Assembly (NCBI GenBank): GCA_001275005.1
Contig: JWZX01002605.1
Coordinates: forward strand, 1-62,587
Length of the DNA stretch: 62,587 nt
DNA from: Chrysochromulina tobinii
Lineage: Eukaryota > Haptophyta > Prymnesiales > Chrysochromulinaceae
Reading direction: 5' to 3'
Of this stretch, positions 40,201-52,200 are shown in pieces (position 1 is the first letter of the stretch; each line of letters begins with the position of its first letter). A program made the translations under genes and the position numbers. Below the pieces are notes generated by a model. It did no database searches. It was not told where the DNA came from and saw nothing but the letters and a program-made list of their open reading frames with translations.

Positions 40201-43200
40201 CATTCGAAACACCATCCCCCGCAGCGACGTCACTGCCCGCACCCGAACTCTGCTCCCCTGTGAGCGGGATGGAGATGGGCGCCCACACCCTAACCGCCAC
40301 ACCAAGGGGTGAGGCGTCGCGAGCATACCCGTTGAGCGTCAGATGAATGCCATGCATGCCGACTGGCAGCGGAGGGAGCGTGAAGTTGAGCTCTTCCGAG
40401 GAGTACTCGGTGATCGGAAACAGCTGGCTATCGAGGATGATGGCGGGTTGTGGCGGTGCCGCAGGCTGTGCATCCGCCGGTGCGCCTGGCTGCGAGCCAC
40501 CCGGCAAAGCCAGCGCCATCTGCACCGGTACCGGAAGCGCCATGCCCGTCCCCGCCAGACGGATACGTGTGCCGCCCGCGCTAGGCCCGGACGTAGGGGA
40601 GAGGGATGAGCCCACCGGCAGCGCGTGGAAGTAGAAGCGGCAAGGCGCCTCGTACTGCTGGCCATTAAGAGAGATGTCCACCTCCTGCCACCCTTCGCTC
40701 GCTGCCCGAGGGGATTTCAGCTCGAGCCTCGAGGCATTGCGAGCGAGGGGCGTGGTGCGTCGAGAGCCGATGCGTGCCGAGACGCCACCGGTCGCATCGA
40801 GAATGGTGATCGTCTGCCCCTTTGCTTCGGCAGCTTCGAGCGACTCAGCGACTGGAGCGGGCGCGCCCATGTCTTGGTAGAAGAGTGCCGTCGGCGTTCG
40901 AGCGCCGGGCGTAAAGTATAAGCTGCCCACCTCGACGCGCGAGTTGCGCACGCCGTCCGCCTCGAGGAGCTCGCCTGCCATGCGCCCGCCCCCGCTGATG
41001 GTGGAGATGATGAGCGGATGGCCGACGGCGTTCACATCGAACCGGTACGTGAGACCGCGCCGAAGGTGGAGTCGATGGTTGAGGATGCCGTTGACGACAT
41101 AGCCAAGGTACTGGCCGGAGATCTCGACTGCGGTCACGTGTACCACAGGCTGAGTTGGTAGCTCGCCGAAGGCATCGAAGCCTCGGCCAACGAGCGTGAG
41201 GAACGTGCCGCCGGTGATGGGGCCTACGGCAGGGGAGAGCGAGTGCGTCTCTGGACGAGGGTACGTACGGAACGTCACTGCGTACGCTTGGTCCTCGAAT
41301 GCCCGAGCCCCGGTGCCGTTGAGAGTTGGAGTGTACTCGCCGCGGTGGCCGTCGGCGGCATTGAGGCTCACCGCAAGACTTGAGAGGCCAGGCGCCAAAG
41401 AAGGAGGGGTGACGAAGGAAACGGATCGGGGAGCGATGCTCAGAGCCACGCCAAGATCGACGTGTGTAGCGCTCGAGCCGTTCTCACTCCTGGGACGGAG
41501 AAGCCCTCTCACCCCGTGCGCCACGCCGTGGAGCCCAAACCCGACGCCACGCACGGCCAAAAGAGTCCCGCCAGCTGTGGGTCCTCCAGATGGGGCGAGG
41601 GAAGAGAGCGCGAGGGTGTAGTAGCGGAATGCGAGCGGCACTGCGGCGGAGGAGTAGTGAAAGCCATCATTGAAGGTGAGAGCCACTTCGACGGAAGTGA
41701 CCCCCTCGCCGCCGCTGTCGGCGGTGTGAATCGGTGGCGGAGCGAGGCAGATGACGCGATGCGCCGAGGCAGCTAGTGATGGGACCACGAGCCCCCCGAA
41801 ACGACATCGGGTCGAATTCCGACGCATCAGGGCACCAGAGCCATTCTCAAGCGTCCCATCCGAAAGTGGGAAGGAGCCGAGTACTGTGACGGGCGTGCCG
41901 CCTTCGCTCGGCCCGCCTGCCGGCGTCAGTGAGCGCAGCGCGGGCTCCGGATAGTACTCAAAGCTCAAAGGTACCATGTCAGCATGTGCCATTGGGAGGA
42001 AGTCATCCGCGCGCAGCGAGATGCGCACCCCCACTGTCAGAGCTTGGCGGGAAAAGGAGGCGTTGGCCTGCTGGTTGAAGGCGGGCGGCACGAGGCATTC
42101 GATCCAGCCCTGTCCGCGCCGACGGGCTGGACGCACGTCGGCGCCAAAGGCACATGCGGCGCGGCCTCGAATTGAGGCGTTCGTTGAGGCGTTGTGAGGC
42201 TCGGCGGCGGCAGCGGCGGCAGTGGCCGCAGCGGCAGCAGCAGTTGCGGCAGCAGCGGAGGTGTCGTCGGGAGCGGCGGCATCGGAGAAGATGAGATCGG
42301 ATCTGGGATCTGGCAGGATGTGCAAGCCCTCGCCGTGCACGCGGACCGTGTAGCCACCTCGCACAGGCCCCGACAAGGGCGTCATCGCCGTCATCACCGC
42401 ATCGTACCGCATGAGCTCCAGGCCCGTCGGCTCTGCATCCGCATCAACCACGCCTTCGGGTCGCAGCCATGAGCGACGCACCCACGAGCGGCCGTCATCG
42501 ACGGAGACTTCCACAGCCTCGACGCCGCGGATTGGGAAGAGGGAGGCCCGCTGATCGGGCGGGCGTTGCATCGTTGCCGGCGGCACTGCACACGTGATCG
42601 CCTCATCCGACTTGGTGAGCGCTGGCACGACAGCCCAACGATGGGCGCCGTCACGGTCGCCGGGCCCAAATCGGCAGCGTGCTTGCCATGAAGCGCCATA
42701 CGCCATCAGCCTTGCACCGGTGAGGGTCAGAACAAGACCGCCGCCGGTAAGGGCTTCCGGCGGGTGGAGCGAGAGGAGGGTGGGGGGCTCGAAGAATGCA
42801 TACGTGAGAGGAACACCCCGGGTTTCAGCGCGCCGCCTCCCAGACGAAAAGTAGCCGCGCACTGGTGGGCCATGCTCTTCGTCAGCACCCCCGTCCACCT
42901 CCTCCGCCGCGTCCTCTTCGAGCCAGTCGACACCGTTGAGGGACACTCTCACTGGCACGATCCCAGCACCGTGGCTGCGTGGCAGTGCGCAAAGCAGCAC
43001 GGTGTCGTTGACCACGGTGGCTGGCGTGGCAAGTGCGGTCGCCCCAAACCCAAACTTGCAGAAGGCGCTGCCGCCATCAACCTCGCCTTCATCGCCCATC
43101 ACGGCGCCCGAGGCCGAGTGCAACACAGCCGCTCGGAGACCAGCTTGGAATACAGCTTCTTGCGAGGAGCCATGTAGAGCGCTGAACCCGCTCCCGATCA

Positions 43201-46200
43201 CGGTGATGATGCTACCGGCCGGAGGGTGCGCCGGGCCCCCGGTTGGGATGATGTCGGTCAGCGTGGGCAGAGGGTAGTAGATGAAGCCAAATGCTTCCTG
43301 CGCTGCCTCCGCGGCGGTCGTCTCGGTGGCTCCAAGAGTCGTTGGCATTTGGACACGTGCAAAGTCCTCTCCGTTGAGGGAGATGAAGAGAGGGACAGCA
43401 GTGACCTCGGAGGCGGCGATGGAGGAGGCCGTGAGATTGTTGACGAGCGGCGGCACGGCCGTCTCCGCCCACCCCGCGCCTTCTGCCGCGTCCACTTCCG
43501 TCTCGCCATCTGCCTGAGAGGCGAGCAGCACAGCCCGCCCTCCCACTACCACCCGTGTGCGAACCTGTGAAGGCAGAACCCTCGAGCCAGCAGACATGGC
43601 GGTGTCCGTGGCGGAGGCTGCGCTGGTCGAGTCAGCCGCTAAAGGCCGGTCCAGCCGGCACGCTGTGCCGGTCGAGTCGAGCGGGTCGCACGTGTTGGGT
43701 GCGCTGCACGTCACACTCCCGTCCGCGCGCGCACTAGCTCTTACGACCAGCCGCCCGAAGCGACAGAGCGTCGTCTCGAGCTGCCCGAACGAAGCCAACC
43801 CTCGTCCTTGCACGACCACCGTCGTGCCGCCGTGCGCAGGCCCTCCCCGAGGGGAGACGCCATGGAAGGCAATCGAGTAATACTGGAACGTGAGGGCGGT
43901 GCCCTCCGGGCCGGTGGCATCCAAGGCGGTGGCACGAGCTCCCGTTGAGACTTGATCCGTAGAAATGGTGTCCATGGTGGCAATGGTGGTGCCCGCCGTC
44001 GCAAAGGGCAAGTAGTCCACCCCATTCAGCGTCACATCAACGGTCGCATGGCTCGAGAAGCCCTCAGGAGCGGACGGCACAACGCACTTGAGCACGCGAG
44101 AGCTCCGGAAGATGACGGGAGTTGATGCCGTCCACGCTGCTGGCCATGGCGCACCCAAATCGTCGGACCCCCCGGACAAGTAGCCTGCCGCGCCCCGGCC
44201 GGCGAGCGCCGGCGAATGAGAGGGCGGCGGGGCGTAGCGGAAGCGACAGAGCTCATTGCCAGTCTCTCTGGAAGCGGAGGAGGCCATGGTTGCGTTGGGC
44301 ACGGAGTCGAAGCCCTCGCCTCGCAGCGTGAGCAACGTCCCTCCACCTGTTGGCCCACCCGTTGGATGCAGCTCCGCCAGAGAATAGTGAAAGTAGCGGA
44401 GGGTGCCCACAGGATGGTAGTCCTGATCGTTGAGAGTGAGAGACACGTCAACGGTCGGCGGCACAGGGGAAGCGGTTGAGGCGATCTCCGCCGCAACGGC
44501 GGAGATGGCGGCTTCTTCGACGCGTCCGGAGGAGGTAGAAGAGGCTCCGACGCCGCTGGCCACGTACAGGTCATCGGACCCCGCTGCCACCCTCGCCCAG
44601 ACCACCGCCGCTGCCGGTACACGGCACAGCATCCGTGCCGGTCCCTTGCGCATAGGGCGTACCGTCCGAGTGCCAAAGCGGCAGCGGCTCGTCATCAGAT
44701 CTCCAAAGGTCCCCAGATTGGTAGCGTCGATGGTCAGAACGGTGCCTCCCGTCGCCATGGCGAGCTGCGGAGAGAGGGCCTGGACGATCGGGGACGGATA
44801 GTATGTGAAGTTGACTGCCGAGACAGCGTCGCCGGAGCTGAGCTCGGCGGGAGCGCCGTCCCGGCCGTTGAACGTCAACTGCACGGCAACCGAAACGTTC
44901 CCATCCATGCATTCCCCACAATCTGAGCAGTCAGTGTGCGCCGCGCAGAACGGCGGCACGTCGCATAGCCCATCCATGGACCAGAAGCAGCTATTATCGG
45001 CAGCAGAGCTGTCCGCAGCTGCCCTCGCCATCAGCCTCGCGGCCGTTGGGAGCTCAGGAGTGATGCAGACGAGCCGCGTCGCATTCTGCACCACAAGGGG
45101 CGCCACTTGCTCGCCCAGCATGCATCTCTGCGTCTCGACGTACCCAGCCAGCTGGACGGCATCCACGGCCTCCCAGCCCTCCAGTGCTGTGGAGATGCGC
45201 AAGCCGAGGACGAGGGGGGACGACGTCGAGTCAACGTACCCTTCGACCACGGCGCTGCATCCCAGTCGCGCCGCGCCGGCACAGCTGCATGGCTTGACGC
45301 TGCCACTCGAGTTGAAGGGGGCCGGTATGCGCTCGCCTCTCAGCCCGATGAGCTCCACTGTCATCACTGCCGCCGGGTCGGTAGCGAGCAGCACGCGCCA
45401 TCTCCATGGGCGCACCGGCCGCGCGAAGCTCACCTGGAGCCAGTCGGGAAGGTCGGTCCCGAGGGCCGGCATCCAAGCCAACGGCTCAAGCCGCTCTCGC
45501 ATGCATCCTGTGGCATCTGGAGGGCCGGCAGCCCGGCTCGCGGAGCCATAGGCGTCGCTGTACTCGGAGCGTGCGGTGGCCGCGGCGGCCCATTGCTCGA
45601 GGTAGGTGTCCTCCTGAGCTACTGGCCGAAACCCCTCACCGCTGATCGTGATGATTGTGCCGCCGCCCATGGGCCCTCCACTGGGCATCACCCGTTGCAC
45701 TACGGGTGCTGCCCATCGATCAAAAGGTAGTTCTCCTTGGAAGTCAATGCCGTTGAGAGCGAATTGAACCAAGTAGCGACCGACGAGGGTGGTCGAAGGG
45801 AGTGTGAAGACGAGATGGGTGGCGTCCAGGGACTGGAAAGGCTGTGCTGCGCTCCACTGCTCGCCTGAACCAGCTGCTGAGGGAGCCGAGAGGGCAGCGG
45901 CAGCGCTCGACAGTTGCCCGTCGGCCTGAGTTCCCGCCGTCAACGACGTCGGGACGAGGCTCAGGCGCCAACGAGGTTCCAGTGGAACGCCCCCATTGTC
46001 CAGTCCCAGCCCTCCGAGCGAATCAAAGCCGCGCCCATGCACCGTCACCAACTGCCCGCCGTGAAGGCCGCCGCATGTGGGTGCGATGGAGTCGAGCGCT
46101 GCGGCGTAGAAGGTGAAGATAACGGCACTAGAATTGGAGGTGACATTGGCCACGTCTGCTGAGGCCGCCGCCGCGCTGTGATAATCTTGCCCATTGAGCG

Positions 46201-49200
46201 CGATGGCAAAGGCGGCGCGCCCCACCGGATGGGTCATGGGCCCGCGCCGCCGCGGAGGGGTGGTGCACAGCACGTACGTGTCGTTCTGGAAGTACGCCGG
46301 TGTGAAGGTGTCAGCTCCAAAGCGGCATGTGGCAGTGTGAAGCCCGACCAGTCCGGCAAACCCCGTGCCGCTTACTGTCACGTTGGTACCGCCCAGCACG
46401 GGGCCGGCCGTTGGCCATAGCCTCGAGAGAACGGGTGGGGTGTAGTAGCGATACGTGATGGCTTGATAGGTCACGTGAGGGTCGTCGCCCACGCCGCCAA
46501 ACCACAGCGTGCCGTCCATGCTCGCTTGCAACTCGACGGTTTGGTTGAAGGCGACGGGGGGCGTGCGACCGTAGAGGGCGGCGTCGGTGGCGTGATCCAG
46601 ATGAGCGCCGTCATCACGAGGATCGTCACGCATGTAACCGACGATCTCGAAGCGGCTCAGATTGCTCGGCGGATACGGCGACGTGGCCGAGGCGCTAATG
46701 GTGGTCGTGTTGCCGCGGCCGGTGCTGCTGCTGCTCAGAGCGACGGCGGCGAGCCGCTCCTGTGCACGCAGCATGTCAGAGCTGCCCAGACGCCCGCGGT
46801 CCGATCCAAGGCGCTGAAAGTCCAGGGCCGTGTTCCCACTCTGCGCCTCCTCCTCTGCCTCCGCTTCGAAGTCCTGCTCCAATCTCCTGCCTCCGGTCGT
46901 CTCGACTGCCTCCGGTCTCCGGGAGTCGCCGCAGTAACTGACGCACGTTGGATCGCCCGGTGGGCGTGGAAGCCGATACGTGTACAAGGTGGAGGCGCCG
47001 TTGTCGAAGCTGCAAGCGCAACTGAGCACCTGCGTCCTCCACAAGCAATCGGACCAGCTAAAGGCGAAGCAGACCGTCGACAGTTGCGGAGCTGCACCTG
47101 CGGCCGGGTGGGCATCGAGTAACCATCCCGCGGCCTCGCTGCCACAGCGCTCACCAGCGCGAGGAGCCGTGTTGAGCAGGCGCTTGCCGGCGGCACCGGT
47201 GAAGCGATACCAGGTGGCATTGTCCAAGCTGCCGTGCAGGCTGATGGGCGAGCGCGCCGCGGCAGAGGATGACGACGACGAGGCGGCGCCATTGTCGCAC
47301 ACAGCCGTGGAGCTGGCCGCGGCGCTGCTGGGCCCGATGGCCGCCTCGGCAGTGGCAGACTCGTTGGTCAGCCGTCTCCAGCCCTCGTTGAGCTCTGTCA
47401 CCTGCTTAACCGACCGAGGGCACTCGGCATGGCAGAGCGGCAGCATGGCGATCCCCAAGCCCACCTCCTCCTTGGCGAGCCAGGCGCCCTTGGGTACGTA
47501 TCGGACCTCACGCATGGCGCCCAGCCCGATCCCGTGGAGCGTGATCGACGAGTTGCCCACGGTGGGCCCGCCGAGAGGCGAGACGCTCTGAAGCGTCGGC
47601 GGGAGGTCCTTGAGATGGGCCGACTCCGGCAGGCTACTTGTCCGCAGTGCCATCGCGAGCTGCGAAGCCTCTTCGTCGTTGTCCGCAGAGCCCCTCGCGA
47701 GCAACGCTCTTCGGCGGGTGGCGCCTGCAACGTCATCCCAGTAATTGCCAGCCGTCGCGTTCCCCATATTGTACGCGTCGTAGCGCGGCTCAGCGGGTGG
47801 GGGAGGCGGGGGTGGCACCGCCTCGAGTACAGCTTCGCCCTCGAGGCCGAGCGCCGCGTCAAGCGGCTCATACGACAGCTGCCAGAGCTGCCGTGCGCTC
47901 TCGCCCGATACGGCGCTCATGAGCACCCGTCGCCGGCCCGAGTCAGCCCACAAGAGCGCCGCGGCATTCCAGGAGGTGCTCGCGCCTAAGGCGAGATCGG
48001 AATCTCCTTGGGCGAGATCGGAATCTCCTTGGGCGAGATCGGAGGCTTCGAGGCTCGCCCCAGCCGTCGCGCCGCTCGCGCCGCTGACGCTGGCGGCGTT
48101 CACGGTGGAGCCTTCGCTGGCCTGCGGCGCCGTGGCCGTAGAGAAGGCGCTGTGGCGGGCGGCGGCAGAGTCGTAACCAACAACCCCTTCGGAAGCGCCC
48201 CGATCGGCGGCAACGGCGCCGGCTCGAAGCTCCGGTAGGTACCTGCTGCCTGCATGGTCGAGCGAGAACCCAGCGGGGACTGCCGCCGCCCCGGATGCCA
48301 TACCCACGTCTCCCTGCACGATCACGATGCACTCAGAGCCATCCAGCCCGCACCGGTAAATGGCGCGGGAGGCGGCGACGCTATAGAAGAGGTGCGGACC
48401 GAAGGTCGTCAGCGCGGAGGGGGCGATGCCCCGCTGGATGGTGAGCACGGAGACGCGGAGGGGGGTGGCGTCGGTCGCGTGCGCCTTCTCCTCGGCGACC
48501 ATGAGCAGCGACGCATTGCCAGGCTGGCTGACGGACACGTACGCGGCGTGCACCAGACCGTCGGCGCTCACGACGGCGCCAACAGCACGTGAACCACGCG
48601 GCAGTGAGGACAGCACCACCTCGCGCCCGCGCCCGTCGAGGAAGCTTCGCTCGATCTTACAGCCGCCGCCCGGCGCGATCGCCGTCCAGTACAGCCGCGC
48701 CGTAGGCCGATGCAGAAAGAGGCTGTCCGCCTGCGCGCCCACCGGTATGCCCTCGAGCCACACGGCGTTCGCGAGAGCGTCGGCCGCCTCCTCGGGCTGC
48801 GTGGTCACGCGGCCGCCAGCGATCCTGGCGCCGGGGGCGTCTGCAAACCGGTAGCGCCGCAGCAGACCCGAACGCAGCACGTACACGCGCTTGTCGAGCG
48901 TATCCATTGCCAAATGCGAGCGCCCATCGATGGGCAGGGCGCGAAGCACCGTCATCTCCGCCTCCCAGGCCGCGAGCGCCTCCGCCGCCGCCTCGTACTT
49001 AACGCGCGCAGTGCGCTCGCGCGCCGCCGCACGTGCGGCCGTCGCCTGCGCCTGCACAATCTCCCACGATCTCGAGGCGCGGTCGGCGAGCGTCGCCTCG
49101 AGCGCGGCCGCAGCGGCCCGGCGTGCCGGCTCGGCGCCTTGGGTGAGCTCCTCGAGCATCGCCTCGCGCCGCGCGACGAGACGAGTCTGCAAGTCGGAGA

Positions 49201-52200
49201 GGTCGCGCGCCCGCTGCACCACCGCCCCACCAGCACATGCGTGCCCCGCGCCGGCACTCGCAGTCGCGGGACCACCCGCCGTGTGGTGGCATCCCCACAC
49301 GTGCACCAAGAACTCGTTGCGGTACTGAAAGAGCACCGGCGGCGTGAAGCCCGTGTAATCGATCCCATTCAGCGCGACAGCCAGCTCGACGGAGCCCATG
49401 CACTCGGAGCGCATGCAGCGCGGGGCACGGCAGCGCATCTCAAGGTGTGAACGGTCGGGGCGCAGCGGGTCCGCACTTGGCACCAAGACGAGACGAGCTG
49501 GCGAGTTGCCCGCGAGCCCAAAGCGGCAGCGCAGCAGGCTGCCCTCGTCGGCGTCGGGCGCTTGGGATGGCGGCGCCGCCGATTCGTTGAAGCTCGATGC
49601 GCCGTCCTCGTTCGTGGGAGCAGCGGCTGCCTCTGCGAACATTTGGGCAGCTTCGACGAGATCTGGCGCCAAAATGGCGACCTCCACCTCCTCCTCGGTC
49701 CCTCCGAAAAGCGGCGAGATGGTCGCGTTGGCCGGCGCGGGATAGTACGAGAAAGCGCCGAGATGGGCGGCGTCCACAAAGGTCAGCCCGTCGAGGGCGA
49801 GAGAGACGGTGCGCGCCTCGCCCGGCTGCCACGTTGAAGGCATCGGCGGCACGTCGCACGAGATCGCGCGGCCGTAGGGATCGATCCACGAGACGGATGT
49901 GAGCACGTTGCCGAGGCGGCAGCGCGCGACCGTGGCGTCGGCGAGGCACGCGTGTAGCCCGTGGCCGCGGAGCGTCAGCGTCGCTCCGGTCGAGGGGCCA
50001 CGAAGAGTGCGAGCCGCCGTGAGCTGTGGCTGGCGGAAGTAGACGATCGGCACGGAGGTGTTCTCAAAGGTCATGCCGTCGAACGAGAGGCGTAACGAGA
50101 TTCGCTCGTTTGGGGTTCGGCTCGAGAGCAGCCGCATCGCGCTCGCGTTCGGCAGCGGTGGCACTTGGCATCGGAGTCCGGCCGAATTGTGCCGCAAGGC
50201 GCGCGAGATGCCCCTGTCGAGCGGCATACCGTCTACGAGGAACTGACACATCACCACCGAGGCGAGGTCGTCGCCGAGCAGATCGATGCTTGTGCCACCC
50301 TCGAGTGACACGCCCGGTGGACGGGAATTCACTCCGTACGCGGCCGAGATGCTGAGACCAAGGCCGCACCCGTGCCCGCTCACCCCGCAGCCGCCGCCCG
50401 CGAACATGGACGTGCCCAAGCGCAAGGGCGGCTGATAGCGGCCGTACTCTAGCGCGTCAGGGCCCAGGGCCGCCATCGCACTGATGTTCGGATCCGCGGC
50501 GGAGCATGAGCCGATGCGGAGCGCCAGTCCGCCGAGCCACCGAGTACGCTGCTGCGGCGGTGCGATCGGTGTGCCGTCGTGAACGTACGGAGGCAGAGGG
50601 CACTGCCGTACGACGAGACTCGGCGCTCCGCCGATGGGCATCGAGCGATAGCCCTGTGTGCCGTTGAGATAGCCCTCGGTGATGGTTGCTCCCTCAGCGA
50701 CCGCGGCCGCAGCCACGGCGGCCTCCTCGGAGAGCTGCAGCTGCCGAACCAGCCGCCCACGCTCCCGCTCCTGAAGCAGTCTCGCCACGTGGCCTCCTCC
50801 CTGATTCGATCGTAACTGCTCCATCATGGTGGTCTCCGCCGCATCCCTCTCAACTGCACGTGCCATGACCTCGGCGGCCTCCAACCCCTCTGCGACGGTG
50901 CCCCGCTGCAGGAAGAGCACACGGTCCATGCCCAAGTCGAGCATCGGCCCAAAGGGCTCGCCCTCGACGAGCTTCGGATGTGCGCCGAGTGCCAGCGCGG
51001 CCGTTGAGTATGCTGAGGAGCCTCGGGCGGTGCGGATGCCGCGCCATCCCGCCAATGATGATGGATGTAACCCGACGACCGGCGGCTGCGCTTGGCCTGT
51101 ACCGGGCGGCCTCGGCCACGCAAGGGTCACGCCAATGATGGGCGGGTCGGAGTAGGCTGGCGTCCCTGGTGCTTGACTGGAGTCGATCATGGTCAGGACA
51201 AACGCGCGGCAGTACATCTTGTCGAGGTCGGTGGCAGTCGGGTTGAGACAGTCAGTCCATTCGCCACTGTAATCCTTGCCCAGCGGCGTGGAGAAGCTGA
51301 AGATCGCATCCACCTCGGGTTTGGTCAGCAGCTTGCCTCCTTCGCTCGTATGAACGTCGAACGTGAGATGAAACTGGTCGCCGTCGCCAAATTCTACGTC
51401 GCCATTCATCGGGTCTGCCGGCACAAAACCGACGAGGCGCGGCGCCTCGGAGGTACCGAATGTGCCGCTGAGCGTCAGGTTGGTCTGGACGGCGTACGCC
51501 TCTGGAGGTGAGGGTCCAGAGGGACCACCGCCCGAGGGGATTGTGGCGAGGCGTGCGAACTCCGATCGGATGACGCCCGGCTTCAAAGTGACTCTGGTGA
51601 TGCCCACGAGCAGGCGAAGCACGCCGCCCTCCGCCTCCGGCACGTCTCCGATCGTGCCGCCACCAGAGTCGCCCACCGTGAGCTGATAGGTGGACATGTC
51701 GAGCCAGCCGCGACCCGTGTCGGGCGCCAGCGGCGGATCGAAGTCGAAAAAGTCGAAAACGTCGCCCGGCGGCCGATCCGTCGGCGCGTCGAAGAGGAGT
51801 TGCATGCGGTCACCCTGCGCGGGCCTGGCCCCGGCGCAGGCTGTGCTCACCTGATGGCAGAGGTAATCAGGTACTCAGAGGTACTCAGAGGTACTCAGAG
51901 GTACTCAGAAGTCATCGGCCCGCATCAGGCAGTGCTCACCGGACTCCCACCGTACACGGCCTGCATCGTCGGGGTCAGTGGAATCACCTCCGTTGGGCTC
52001 GTTGGGACAGGGCCGCAAGCATCCACGGCACGAAACGAGATCAGTTGCGGTGCGAGCCTACCGCCGAAGCGGCCGGAGACGGTCGCCTCGCGCGCGAAGG
52101 GGTCTTGCGATGCAAAGGCGTCGGCGCAGCGCACTTGCTGCGACCCCGGAGCGCAGACACTGCAGCACGTGGCGGTCGCGGCACGGTTGAGGAACATGCG

